Positions 41,056 to 54,117 of a stretch of DNA of 60,474 nt are shown piece after piece. This stretch comes from Zoopage sp. CT-All (Eukaryota; Zoopagomycota; Zoopagomycetes; Zoopagales; Zoopagaceae): contig QZWS01000003.1 of NCBI GenBank assembly GCA_004114245.1, forward strand, positions 1 to 60,474, read 5' to 3'. A program made the position numbers and the translations under genes. The notes below the pieces were generated by a model. That model was not told the origin of the DNA. It ran no database searches and was given only the letters and a program-made list of their open reading frames with translations. The stretch's first letter is position 1. Each line of letters opens with the position of its first letter.

Positions 41056-43461
41056 TCAATCATCTGGATGCATTGAGTCATCTGGAATATACACAGAGAG
41101 CAAAGCAATCGCCTTTTCCATCTCGAAAAGCTCCTCTGCGAAGATCAGAATGTGCGGCCAAGTCGTGCGCAGTACCTTTGGAGAGGATGCTCTTGTCTGC
41201 ATCTCGAAAGCCCAGGAGAAGTTGATCGCTGAACGGTGCGGATTCTTTCTTGGGCCAGTCGCAATTGTGAACAAACGTATCGTACATCCTATCCACAGTG
41301 TTGCTTCCCTGGTAGATGGTAATGGCAGATGTCAAGGAATGCAGGCTGGGCTGAGGGTGCAAACCTTGAACCTCTTGAGCTCCCTCGTTATGTCGACGAA
41401 TCCAGCAATTACCGACTGTAGCGCCATCAGGAGCGGTCCGTGTCCTAAACCCGTTAGTCAATGAAAGCAAGGCTGCCGTCATCTACCTTTTAGCGATTCC
41501 GGCCATATCTTTGCAACGTTCTCGAGGAAGGGGAGCAAATTATCGCCATCGGCATGCAGAAGAACAAGGTCATAGCACAGCACTCGGACTCTGGCAATAT
41601 CACCAGCGTTTCTGGCCAACGTGCAAATCGCTCGTATCATGCGACAGCCGATATTTGTACGATCCTCGCCTGTACAATCTTGAACTATTCTTCTTGACGT
41701 CCACGCAAAAATACTGTCCAGGAGCGAGAAGGCTGTTGGCTGCTGTGCTGCAGCCCAAAGCATCCAAATCAAGTTCTGCTCTCGCTGCGTCAGAAACGGC
41801 GCTACGAGTATCTCCACTCCGCCCTTGTTTCGTGACTTGACCGAGCAAACTGTTGCTGCATCGGCAGGACAAAAGGCTCCGGACTTCATACTTTTCCAAA
41901 ACACCAGCACGTTGGAAAGCAGACCAGCAACATTCACTTGCGCATGCTGCGCTATCGACTTACTGATTGCGCCTATCTTGTGGGAATCCTTGTCGAGTAT
42001 GGAAATCCAGCGTGGAAAGTCAATGCTATCCAGTGTCACATTCGGCTGCATTTCCGCCTGGTCCTCCTCCAGTACTTCATCGTCGGAGTCGATTATGGCG
42101 GTAGGGCGAGAACGACTTGACCCGGGCGAATGACTGGAAGCCTCGGGAGCAATCTGCCGCAATCTCTTGTAAATACGTGTTGGGCCTTTGCTAGACGACG
42201 ATGACGGAATGGCTGTATCAACAGCTGGTAATACTTCAGGCATCGATCGATCGTATGTGCCATCATTGCAAGAGTTGCGCTGATGAACGACGGGTTGCGT
42301 GGAGGTAATTACAGGCAGCATATCCGAGCACTAAACGCGTGAAAATAAGCAAGGCTCACATGACGCTACCGATGCTACCATTTGCTTCGATTGACTAGCT
42401 CGTAATGTAGAAAGCTCTACTTGCTGCTCCATAACAAGATCTTGCAATACTTTCTGTAATGTGATGGTCGGGTTTCATTGCCGATACTAGACACTCACCA
42501 ATCGAACGCGCAAAGTATCGACCTCATTGGTGTCGATGGCAGATGCTAACAATGGCTCCGTGCGACCTTTTTGCAGCTCACCACGAATGCTAGCAATATC
42601 TTTTTCGAGCTCGTGCCGTCTTGTTTCTGACTGGACCAGCTCTTCAAGCAAGCGTGCTTTATCACGTATGGCGCTACGCTCGTCGCGCTCAGATTTATCC
42701 AGCCGCGCTTCGATTCTTCGCATATCCAGTGACATATCCAAGAGCTCTTTATCTTTCTCCTTAATGCGAGTCCTGTAAGCGCGCAATTCGTCTTCGCTGG
42801 CTGCAATATGGTTCTTGAGCTCGATGATTTCGTCTGCAGCACGGCTGATCTTTGCGAGTCTGCCTTCGGCAGCATCAGCTCTTCTAGTCTCTCGCTCCTT
42901 TGCCTCTACAGATTTTATGAGCTGCACCTTGGCAGTCTCGATTTCCTTTTCGGCGTTTTTGGATGCGCGACGTGCCTCGTCGGCCTCGGCGAGCTTGGAA
43001 GCGTACTCGTCCAGCTCAATCTTGAACTGACTATTCAATATCTAGTCACATATTAACAAAGGCCAGAATCAACAAAGTATGCAACGTGAATCGAGTTCAA
43101 CTGGGTAGTTTTATGGGAAAGCTCTGTGGCAAGCTCTGCACGAGCAGAGGCTTCAGCAACACGACGCGACTCGGTATCTGCCAGCTCACAGCTCAGCCGT
43201 TGTATCTCCGCCCGTAGAGTGTCGTTTTCCTCGCGGCATTGTCTGGATTGCGATCGAAGCAGGCCGAGCTCGCGTTCATCGCGTTCGTTCTTGGTTCGAA
43301 GCTGTTCCAGCTCTATTGATGCTTGAACTGCGGTTTCTCGCGCGAAGCATGCACGCACCTTGCTCATTCTGCTTGAATATTTTCAGTAGCTTTCCGGTCT
43401 GTATAATGCGCCCCTTGACGCGCTCGACGTTCTCAACTGTGGGTGTTGGGGTTTCGGACAT
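41056..43461 (-). CDS. Coiled-coil protein, possibly ATRIP/Rad26-like
   Basis: Eight exons, 43461-43359, 43327-43086, 43041-42499, 42453-42379, 42330-41487, 41444-41365, 41308-41176 and 41135-41056, 699 residues. Residues 1-330 form a long coiled coil starting MSETPTPTVENVERVKGRI (ELEQLRTKNERDERELGLL, EAKERETRRADAAEGRLAKI). A serine-rich linker (about 370-400) with an acidic SDDEVLEEDQAE follows, then an alpha-helical C-terminus (DFPRWISILDK, MIRAICTLARNAGDIARVRV, DQLLLGFRDADKSILS). Coiled coil plus helical-repeat tail recalls ATRIP/Rad26/Lcd1, the partner of the checkpoint kinase ATR, but no decisive motif was seen; an RPA-binding acidic N-terminus is missing. One intron is 31 nt. Its stop is 40 bp from the PHO81 start on the same strand. 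Confidence 0.75.
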
Positions 43462-43545
43462 GACACGTTTTGGGCCAATCAGAGACACGAGGGCATGGCC
43501 GTATACCACTATATATCTCTTGCAGCACTAAAGACAGCCCCTGGG

Positions 43546-46500
43546 TTACGTCGCGTGCTCTCCAACATCCCCTCCAGTGACATTGGTCGATAGCGGCATC
43601 GGTACGGCCATCATGCCTGGCATTGGCATTGGCACCATCCCAGCTGCTTGCATGTGATACATCTGCGGATGACCCATCATCATTGATGGCCCTCCAGGGC
43701 CCGCGGGAATCATCATCGGCATCGATCCACCAGGGCCCATCATCGGCGGCATCTGCACACCGCCAGGACCCATCGGTATCATGTGCGGGTAGGCCATAAG
43801 ATGGCCGCCGGGCTGCATGTGACCGCCAGGATAGTGAAACATGGGTGGTTGCATCTGCCCGCCAGGCATCATCATCGGCGGCGCCGAGAACGCTGCTAGT
43901 CCGTTGCTGGGTCCACGCGGTTGAACATATGGCGACTGGTTTACATGAGCTCCTTGTATTGCGCGCTGAGGGCTTTGTGTGCCGCTCGTCTCGGCGCTTG
44001 CGTTTCTTGGATCACTTTGTGATGCTGCGGACTGCGAATACAAGGATCGCAGAGAGGCAACCTGAGGGCTACCAAATGCTTGTGCTATAAGGCTGTAAGT
44101 ATATAAGATTACAACGGCAGCAGCATACGTGGAATGCCTGATTGCGTTTGAGGCGAAAAGTGCGGAATCCCCTAGTTTACATTAAAGCATAGAGCAACTT
44201 GCTTAAAGAGAACCTACAGCTGGGCTGCCGAAAGGCATACTGGGCTGGAGTGGAACTGTACTCTGGGGCATGCCTGGGACGAACTACAAGCCATGTAAAA
44301 TGGGCCAAAAGTGGAATATGGCCTACGTGTCCGGGATACCGAAAACCGCCAGAAGGAATGGCGCCATATGGAAAATTGTACTGCTGAGCGAGAACAGATT
44401 GTTGGTAGGCGTTTGGGTCATCATAGTAGTTGGTGATTTGAAACTGGTCGCGGTATGATACATCTCCTAGGTCCCAGACAGGCACTAAAGGACATCACGA
44501 TGCGCGACAAGTAGCAGAATGGACGTACCATCCTGTTCGGGATCTGGAACATCGTCTGGCATCATTTGTGGAAACTTTGCTCGTATGCTGATTTTCCCTC
44601 GGCTTAGCTGACGATCACCGAAAAAAGGATTCTGCACAACGCATGACAATAAGATCCTGCCACAAGCATAGTCTGACGTACATAATTAGACTCTGTCTTT
44701 CGAGGTTGAAAAGGCGGAGCTCCGACATTTGGCTTGAATTCTGACGCCTTGATATTGAGTTTGAATTTGGACGACGACGGAGTCGGAGTCGGAACGGGGG
44801 AGCTCGTTTTGCTGTCGACCTCTTTGAGAGGAGGCAGCTTCAGCGCTTGTCGTTGAGCCTTTGATTGTGCTGTGGCTGAGATTGAAGATATATCGCTCTC
44901 TGTGACCTTGGATTCGGTCGTAGCTGGATCCGCACCTGTCGACGCTTTCTTATCCTTTTCAGCTTCTGACGCTGACGCTGGCGCCGACTTTGACGGAACT
45001 TTAAGCTATATACCAATTTCTCAGCATCGGAGTCGAGAAGAAAAGCCACTAACCGAGAAAGATTGGCTAAAAGCTATCAGTTCTTTTAGCTTTTTATCTT
45101 TTTCTTTTCTCTCAATCGCCAGCTTTTTCTGGCTAAGCCGTTCCTTCTCTTGCGTCACATATTTACTGACAGACATCGCGAGTTTCTCTGATCACTGTCA
45201 GCAGCACATTGACAGACGGGGCACACACCTTCAAGCGGTTTGCTGTCTCTTTTGCTTGTTACTCGGTCTACAAGTATCTGCCGATTTTGAAGAATGGAAT
45301 TCTTAGAAAGCAGATTCGATCGGATTTCGTCAAGCTGATCCTTGCCTAGAGGCTTGGGAGCAGGCTTGGCAGCTTTGGTGAACATTTCCAGCTTAATTGA
45401 CGCAACAGACAGGGCAAGCTCGTCTTTTGTGGGTGGCTTGTATTCGACCAGGGTCGGCAGCGGCTTGGGCGTATAGAGCGAGTTGCCTTTGAGTAGCTCT
45501 TTCTTGACGTGCTCAAGCATCGCTTTAGGCAGCTGGCCAGATGCGTTCAACTTGTTTGGGGATGATTGTGGAGCGTCCGAAACACTTCGCTCGGTAATTT
45601 GCCGGACAGCAGGAATCGCTTTTGGAACAGCTGCACTAACGGACGGCGACGAGGACACTATGAAAGGAGCAGGGACAGATGCAGACGCCTGCACCACCGG
45701 AGCACCGGAGAGATTTGACGGTTCTGGAGCGGCCGGGGGGTTTCGCGCTCGTCCAAGCGATGGGACCGGACTACGTGGCGCAGGCGACGAGGTGCGAGCC
45801 GGAACACCGAGAGTTAAGGGAGCGGGTGAGTTGGCGCGGAAAGGTGAATTAGTGCGACTAGGGACCCGTGCTGGGCTGGACGAGGGGTGACTCGGACTCG
45901 ATGCTGATATTTCCTGCTGCAGCTTGCGGATCGGAGCCGGAGTAGCAGCGTTGAGCTTGGGGGTGGATGCACTCGCGGTTGAGGTAGCTGGCATGCTCGG
46001 CTGCGCTCGGCTGCGCCAAGAGCTGGCGGCTGATGCGTTACGTATGACGGCTCCGTACCTGTCCTCCTCGTCCATGTGTTCAATAACAGCCCCGCGCTCC
46101 TCAAGAACATGAACGTTGCGTGTTGATTGCTGGCAAGCGTCATCCATCGCTATTCCAAAATTATAGACACCAACCTTCAAAATTTCCTTCGCGATGCGAT
46201 CAGCCTCGCGCTCTTGCTCGCGGAATCCCGGGGCTTGGCGATCCAACTTGGTTGTATAGATCTCCTCGTGGTAATCCGTCTTGACGCCAAACAGCTTCTC
46301 ATTGACTGCAAATTGATCCCACTTGGCGTTTTTAGCGCCAGCATCGACGGAATCAGGCCGCGTCCAGTCATCGGTATCCAACTCGAACATGTTCTCGTCA
46401 TCATCGTAGTCGGCCCACTTACGGAGCTGGCGCTCGGGGGTGCTCATGCTGGCACGATCGGCGCTGATATCCGCATCAGTGCGAAATCCCACGCGCTCGG

Positions 46501-47112
46501 CCACTGCTGCTGAGATTGCATTTGGCGCCGGCATTTCCGGTGGAGCAAATTCGATATTCTTGGCCTGCATCAGGACCAGGTCCTTGGGCATGATAATCAG
46601 TGTGTTGTACACGCGAGGGTCTTCCTTGGGCGCGATCTTTCGAGCAAGCTTCAGAACGACTCCGAGCTCGCTCTCGGTGATTGCTGCATGAAAAAGCCCC
46701 TCATATTTAGTGCCGTCCTTCACCGTGACATGCACCATGCGGCCCTGAGGCGAATACTTAGACGCAAAGCAGCGCATGACAACGGGCTTACGACAAGATT
46801 TATCAGCAAAAACATCATTCGATCGTGCTGGTGCATCTTGTACGAATCCGAATCCTTGGAAGACGACGGTGCGGGCGCAGCCGTCGGCTGGGGTGTTACC
46901 GGAGGCTGCCCAGCTGAGGGGGCGCTGGATGTTGATGTCCACTTCCCACCACGGCCTCCACTCCTAAGATAGCCTATTGACAAGCATTTTATTCAACTTT
47001 GTAATTACCGAGAATTCTGAACGGCATTGGAGCGCCCGCGATTGCTGCCTCCAGCAGATGGGCCGTTGCCATTGTTGAGCGGCGCACCGCCGCTACCGGG
47101 CTGTCTGGACAT
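43546..47112 (-). CDS. PBP1: Ataxin-2 homologue (PBP1)
   Basis: Eleven exons, 47112-47009, 46963-46792, 46744-46175, 46129-45229, 45187-45054, 45005-44682, 44631-44529, 44484-44327, 44283-44218, 44171-44129 and 44084-43546, 1037 residues. Order: glycine/asparagine-rich start; Sm-like domain (DRMMFLLINLVGRMVHVTVK, YEGLFHAAI, FAPPEMPAPNA); LsmAD (REQEREADRIAKEIL, then NVHVLEERGAVIEHMDEEDR); a long serine/proline linker; the PAM2 motif KLNIKASEFKP at about 709-719, which binds the MLLE domain of cytoplasmic poly(A)-binding protein; and a methionine/proline/glycine-rich tail. Ataxin-2/Pbp1 works in mRNA stability, stress granules and, in yeast, TORC1 control. One intron at 46130-46174 is 45 nt and in frame; removing it restores the LsmAD. 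Confidence 0.95.
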
Positions 47113-47324
47113 GAAATCTGGGCTTGAGATATCCAATGATTTCGCCGACGAGACCAAGGGAGATGGCGATCTGCGCGCAGGGGATGGACTCTGAAGTCCG
47201 GCCGGATGGGGATGGCGTCGTTGAGATTGGCGAAAAGCGGGGCCGTCGATTGCGCATGACGATTGCTGCTACCATTCGGTGGCGCTGCATTGCAAACAAT
47301 GGGCGCAAGTTCATTTCACTAGTA

Positions 47325-50300
47325 TTACACAAGCTTTGCGTAGCTCGGCGGCTTCACCAGGCGGCGAACGTGCTTGATGATGTACAACGGGAGACTGCTG
47401 ACAGCGGTGATGACGAGGACGCGCCAGCAAAACCGCCAGGTCAGCATAAAGGTGCTGTCAAAGTCCGCGTCGAGCACGCACATGCTGGCCAGGTAGATCG
47501 CGAGGGTCGCAACCTCTGCATACACCATATATCGGTGCCATGTCGTGATCTCGAGGGCAACCATTAGAAGCTCGTTGAGAATGAGCACGGTGAACGAGAT
47601 GGAGACGATATTCATAAAGTCGCCGGGAAACAGGAAAATGGCCAGAGTCATGATCGCACCGCCCTGGTACACGCTAATTAGAAGCCAGCTGAAGAACGTC
47701 TTGTACGACAGCGATCGACCTTTGCGTAGCTCTTTATACAGCTCTGGGTACAAAAGCGCGATGTCTTGGCTGATGTCCGTATCAAGCACCAGCGAAAAGA
47801 CTGGCGCCATCGTAAAGACAGTTGAATAGCCGACGACAAGCATTCCCTAAGTAAGGCTCAGTAAGGGCGCCAAAGACGGTCGCTTACTTGGTAGAGAGCA
47901 ATGGGAGCAAAATAAAAGATTGACGAGAACACGGCCTGCATGATGGCGACGATAAGGCCCCGGTGAATGACGAACTGGCTCAATTTCGCCGAGCGCTTGT
48001 CTGTGCACAAAGTTAACTACCTGCAGTGATCTAGTTGTCGATATATACAGCTGTTCCGGCCATGCCAGACTAAAAATGCCGTCAGGTTTCTCAAAAGGGT
48101 GAGAAGCGGTGTCTACGAAGAAGCTTGGTGATATGGCTGAACTTTTCAATGGAAAAATCTGCGGCAAGAGCGGCTTGTCTGCCCTCCTTGCCAACGATGC
48201 CGATTCCAACATGTGCAGCACGAATCATGGATACGTCGTTTCCACCATCACCGATGGCGCATATTCTCTTCCTGGTCTTCGCCTTTAGCAGCTTTGTAAT
48301 ATCAGCCTGTACTGGGTTAGCATGCCGCAAAGAATGCCCAAGGGTCTGCCTTCTGCGTTGGGGAGCATCGACAGCAGACAATAGCGGGAAGACGCTTGGC
48401 GACTTGGAGAAACTCGGTCAAGAAATGGTCCATGGCTAGCTGAAGCGACTGGCCGTCAATTACAAGGCAGGCATCGCCGCGGCCGTGCAAAAGTTCAAGC
48501 TGATCTTGGAGCTCCAATGGCGAGGAAACTGGCGAACCATCAGCCTACTGCTTGTGGTGAACAATTCAGCGTACTCTTCTCTATGGTGATGATCGGCTGA
48601 TTGCGGGAAACCAGCTTGGACGATATCGCAATGCATGTTGCCGTCTCCACTTTGTCGCCGGTTAGAATCCACACCTTGATGCCAGCATTGCGAAGCATTT
48701 CGAGCGAGCTCATGACTCCTTCTTGCAATCGGTCCTCTACGCCAGTAACACCGAGAAGCTCCAAGTTGGTCTCGAGCATGGAGGACACAACGAGGCGTGA
48801 CGTTGCAGCGCGATCGGTAATCGTAGCTTGCGCCGCAGCATAGCTAGAAACATTAGAAATAACCGTCCATATGTATGCAACCTTTTTTGAAACGCCTCGT
48901 AATCTTTCGACGAAAGGAGCTTCCGTCCAATGACAAGAGTTCGCAAGCCCTCCCGAGCCATATTACCGCATTCTTCATCGAGCCTATCAATGCGTTAGAG
49001 GATAATGCATGTTTACTGCAGCTACCAATCGTTGGATCGAACTATCTGCGTCATGGCAACGTCCGCGCCTTTTTCATAGAAAACTATTTGGCCAGGCTGC
49101 TTGCCGACCGACATTTCCTGGACAACAATGCCCATCCGCTTGAGCTCGCTACTGAATGGAAATGTTTCGAGGATATTGTAGTGGAGCAGGTCGCCATTTC
49201 GACATGCAAGCGTTAGTCTGTTCGCGTCTCTGGAGAGCAGGCGAAGTCCGACTGATTCGGTCCATCGAACGATGGCAACCTCGTCGGGACTAGACGCCTG
49301 GTATGTGACTGATCCATCTTCTTCGCTGGTAGCCGGTGTCACGTTATGGCAAAGCGCCAGAGCAAGGACAATCTGATAGATTCGATCATTTAGACCATGG
49401 CTGCCTAAGCGCAAAGATGTAAGTGCAAGTGGGCTGGTTAGACTGCCTGCCTGGATTCTCCAGTCCACTTGCTAGCGCGATTGCGAGCTCATCCATGCTA
49501 TCATTGCTAAAGAGCATGGACCCAATATGAATCTTCTTGAGCTCCATTTCGTTCTGAGTAAGCGTTCCGGTCTTATCGCTCAGCACGTATTCGATGCGCC
49601 CAAGCTCCTCTGGAATTGTGCTGGTTCGCACGACGGTTCGGGCTATATCATCATCATGCATAATTTGGTGCGAATGAACCATTTTTCCAAGATCGAGATT
49701 AACGCGAAGACTAGAAACGTTTAGCCGCATCCTCCCTGACAGCCCACCGACCTGATTGGAATGATGCTCGAAAACAGGATGAGGAAGCGCAATAGGTAAA
49801 TCCACCAGAATCCCCGAAACCTGTTCAGCGCGACCAATGCAAAGCTTAAGGACAATGTAACGACGCATAGGATTTTCGCCAGGTTGTTGAGCTGAAGGTC
49901 AAGCGCGCCAAATTTGGTCAGCGGGTGGTCAGTATTGAGGACAGTTCTCGTTTCCCGACCAGTGTATACGACAGCTCCGACAACCGCACCAGCAGCAACC
50001 ACGGTGTCCGCCCACAGCATGTTGTTGACGTCCAGAGGCTCAACGTTTCCCGTTGCTGTGTTTGTGAAATTACCAACAAATGCGTGGATATCCATCATTG
50101 GACGGTCGGCTACCCTACGGTGGTTAAACTAGAAAACTGCAATGCTTACGAACCATAGATGTACCCGCCTAGCATCAACAGTGAGGCGTCATCAGCGACC
50201 TGTTGACAAGATGGTACAGCATTGCGAAGCTTCCAGTCCGTTTCACCGTCCAGCTGATCGGTGCGAATAAAGCACGACCCAGAAATATCTGACGACCGCA

Positions 50301-51153
50301 GCAGGACCATATCGGCGGGAACACGCTGATCTTTTTTGACGACGACCAAGTCGCCCACGACAATGTTGGCACTGGTGACCTCCCGGGTCTGTCCTCTCTC
50401 AGCCAGAACAGTGTAGATCTGCGAGTTGGCATCGCGGTCCCGCTTTCGTCGAGCAATATCATCAAAGGCTTCTTTGGACAGGGTCACAACGAGAACGAAC
50501 GCGAGCGGTCCGATGTATGTGAACAGATAGCCGACTTTCAATTCGGGAACAAGTTGCGACAGCGCGACGAGGAGAAAGTAGAGATTGAAGAAGTATTTGA
50601 ACTATTCATTGTTATACAGCGACGGCCACATTAGAGATTACCTGTTCGTAGAGCGCGACAGGGAGGAATGTCAAGAAGCTGTACTTTTGATTGCAAATCA
50701 CATTCGCCGGATAACGTGCTCGTCCCCGCTCTATGAGTTTATCAATTTGACATTATTTAATTATGCGCCAATACCGGAAGGATGGAGCGGAATGACACGG
50801 GAGCCGTCCTTGTTGAGCCCGACGCGGATGTCATCAACAACCACGACGGCGGATGTCGATGGCTGGTGAGCACCACCCCCGCTAGCAGACATTTCGTAAT
50901 CCTCCGAATCAGGAAAACTTGAAAAGAGATTCGGGGTTTTCTGACCGCCGCTGGTGGATGCCCCAAACCGACGCGTGACGGTCGAGGAGGCGCTGGATGC
51001 GATCGAGGATGCACGGACATGGCGCAACGACGCCACCTCGGAAGGATCTGGCCGAGTCTGCGGAGCGCCTTGTCGCACCAGCGGGATGCCAATATCGTCT
51101 TCGGTGTCTGAGGTGCGCTCCTTGAGATGGAGAGGGACGTGGGTCCGACGCAT
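47325..51153 (-). CDS. NEO1: P4-type ATPase phospholipid flippase NEO1 (ATP9 class)
   Basis: Thirteen exons, 51153-50775, 50730-50642, 50601-50154, 50109-49752, 49710-49469, 49404-49026, 48983-48882, 48843-48575, 48528-48350, 48306-48117, 48069-48049, 48000-47888 and 47846-47325, 1096 residues. Landmarks: [20 protein letters not shown], actuator [15 protein letters not shown] (the W-K variant typical of NEO1/ATP9), phosphorylation motif SDKTGTLT (aspartate near 470), [24 protein letters not shown] and [10 protein letters not shown], then the C-terminal helices. The class works alone, without a CDC50 subunit, at Golgi and endosomes. Intron 48307-48349 uses a GC donor, and exon 48069-48049 is a 21-nt microexon. 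The N-terminus is longer and serine-rich. Confidence 0.96.
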
Positions 51154-51671
51154 GGTGTGACTCGGATCACATGACATTTGTTGCAGAGTGTGCAATGCCT
51201 GTTTTGGGCCTTGTATTGCTACTTATTTGCCGCAGAGAAGCATATTGGAGAATGTCATGGCAAATGACTATAAGGATGCAACGACAAGTCTATAACCCGG
51301 TCCACTTCCAATGCGCTTACCACCACTTGCTTGCATCTCTTGATAGGATTGCCAGCCCGCCATCAGCAATAGGGATGCTGTGCATGGAAATGGCCATCCC
51401 ACCCTATTCTGTCAGCTTACTGTCTCACTCATGCTACCCAGCCGCAATTGTATATGGGGCTATTATCAGGGAGATACGGGCAGTGATATAGTATTTGCAC
51501 CTTCAGTACAATAGCAATGGCTTGCGTTGCCTATGAGAGCATTGCATGCCCAAGTGCTCCTTGGTAAATGCATTGCACATGCATTTAGTACACCTCCTTT
51601 GGATGCGATAATCTACTTTTAATATAGTCGCGTTGCCTGCTCCTTTTCCTCCCTCCCCCGCCGCCTCCACC
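51154..51671. other. Divergent promoter region NEO1 / RRM gene
   Basis: A 518-bp gap between two divergent start codons. It is moderately AT-rich in the middle and has a pyrimidine-rich stretch just before the RRM gene start (51640-51665). No ORF, repeat or RNA gene was convincing. Confidence 0.4.
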
Positions 51672-54117
51672 ATGTCCACGGCAGCACCAAACCGACACCG
51701 CCCGGCCGTCGCATCCAACGACGATCACACCACCACGCGTCCCATAGGGCCGTCAACCTCGCCGGCTGCACCACCACCCCACAGCCCTCCTACCAATCTC
51801 CACCCGTCCATGCGTGCCGCAAGTCCCCACGCGTTTCCGCATCTCCACGGCACCCCGCACCCCCCCTCCATGTACCCGTGGTATCCCGCCATGTTTTGGT
51901 ATCCGTCCGGAGCCTGTGGGATGTATGAAGCCAAGTCGGGCACTGGCATCCGCGCGCATGCCCAGCAAGTGGATGCTGGGGCTCCGCCGGCCAGGAGGTT
52001 CGCGTATCCGCACTTCTACGCGCCACAGCATGCACAAACGATTGATTATGGTCAGCAGTATTATCCCAGTGCGATGGCGGCGTATCACGGCCAAAGGTCA
52101 GCATCGTCGATGCGCGAGCCCCTCTTTGACTCCTCGCCACATCATATCAGGGCTCACCACGGCATACCTATCGCGCATACATCCCGCAACATCTCTTCTA
52201 CTGCCGCCGCGAGCACGTTCCACGTCGGCCAGGACAACTATGCGGCCGTTGTCGGTCCCGGCGACCATCAGTCAGCCATCATCTTCCTCACCGACATTCC
52301 CGCGCACCTGGCCACCACCCATCAGGCGTTGACAAGCGCTCTCCTGAACGCCTGGGTCCTCGCCGCTCCCCACACTGCTCTCCACAACCCCATGGAAATG
52401 CATGGAGCCCCTGTGAATGGCATTCTGGATGGGATCATCTTCCGCGAGGGCATGTTTGCTGACCGCAGGCTCTATGGCCACGTCGGAGTGCGCACTCGAA
52501 TCGATGCCTATCGCCTTGTCGCGGGTCTCGCCAGCATTGCCCCGTCCATGTAGGGGCTTCGGAGTATTTATTTTGCGCCGCTAACCAGCCCATGTCTGCC
52601 TAGGTCCGCTATGATCTGCGAGCCAGAGTCGAGCAACAGCCGCCAGTCATCGCTCTATGTCGCCAACCTCCCCCCTGATTTTTCCTCCGACGCACTCAAT
52701 AAAATATTCGCCATGTACGGCCCCCTTAACGACTGTTCGTACTTCCGTGGGCGCAGGTACGGGTTCGTGCACTACATCGACGCCAACGATGCACGGGTTG
52801 CGATGAATGATACAAATGGTCGTATCATCAATCGCTATACTATTCAGGTCGAAGTGGCACATGTCAATAGACGCACTACATCGACAGCTCATGAAGGCCG
52901 GGTAGCTAGCGGTGCCTTTTCACCTACTGTAGGCGCCACGATGATCAGGGAACCCAAGGCAAATGTCGCTGCAGCCCAGAAGCTCGTCGCGAATCAGGTG
53001 GCAGCGATGCAGCCTTCCAATCTTGGCAGGAATCCACTCGCCAAGCCTCTGAATGTTAATACATCCGGCATTAAACCGCCTCCCGGGTTTGACACAGCTG
53101 TGGCAGATGCTGGGGCCTTGAACACACCGAGCCCAGTTAGTGCCGATGCAGTCGCTAAAGGCGTATCGCCAATTTCACCGCTTTCTATTCGCCACCGTCG
53201 TTCCATATCCATGGGCGAGGAGACAGGACTTGGCCGTACGAACACCTTGAGCAGCACCGAATCGGACAAAGCGCCAACTATCGCAACTGCAACACTCTTT
53301 CTGCGCGGGCTTGACGACGTTGCGGTCCCTGACTCGACCGCCCTCGCGGATATATTTGCCCAATTTGGATCGGTCAAATCGGCCACCCTCATCCGCCATC
53401 CAGGCTCAAGCCTCAGTCGCGGCTTCGGTTTCGTGCACTTTGAGGACCGCGACTCGGCTCTATACGCCTACAAAGTAGGAAACAGCTTGGATGGGTTTAA
53501 GCTGGCCGGAAAGCGAGTGTGCATGGAGTGGGCTGCATCAGATGAGGACACCAAGCGCCGACACAGCATCGGAGATGGATTGTTGACCGGAGGGAATGGG
53601 GGCAAGGGCTCCGGATCGAGTCGGCTTCGTTGCGTCATCGAAGTACGTGCTTTCCTTGGCATTGGACCCAGGTAATGACATACTGCAATTGTAGGAGGGA
53701 GCACCGGCCGGTGCGATAGACATTCCGCGTCGTGGCAGCCTCGGCAGCATTTCCAGCCATCTCGCAGCAATGAGCCTCAGCAGTAGCGCCTACGATGCCA
53801 TGAATAATGTTACCCCTCCGCGTCGCATGAACACGCCGTCGAACACAACCGATTCCACGTCGAGTACTCTCACCGGCGAATCGTCATTCTCGCACCACAG
53901 CCAAATGATGTTAAGCAGCGCATGCGACGAAAGTCCGACTGTGAACCGTGGATTTGGACTCGCGGCGGCGGCTAAAAAACTAGCTTCTCGATCAACATCG
54001 CCCTCAAACGAGCCTGTGAGGGGGCACGGACGGCATAAGAGCGTGAGCTTTATCGAGTCGGCCGCTGCCCGTCGTGCCTGCAAATATGATGGAAAAGATG
54101 AGATGGACGAGGAGTAG
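51672..54117 (+). CDS. RNA-binding protein with two RRMs and a proline/histidine-rich N-terminus
   Basis: Three exons, 51672-52549, 52604-53642 and 53695-54117, 779 residues. Residues 1-200 are low-complexity (P, H, A, Y). A folded-looking segment of about 90 residues follows (HQSAIIFLTDIPAHL to AYRLVAGLAS) that may be a degenerate RRM. RRM1 begins SSLYVANLPPDFSSDALNKI with RNP1-like YGFVHYID. RRM2 has ATLFLRGLDDVAVPDSTALA and RGFGFVHFEDRD. The tail contains RHKSVSFIES. Intron 1 has GCTAAC before its acceptor. Layout resembles fungal post-transcriptional regulators of the Msa1/Nrd1/Mrn1 kind, but no single family is certain. Confidence 0.85.

Noticed and set aside
46130-46174. 15 extra in-frame residues in the ataxin-2 LsmAD domain
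   Set aside because: The stretch has GT and AG ends, is 45 nt, and its removal restores the family pattern, so it is treated as an intron.
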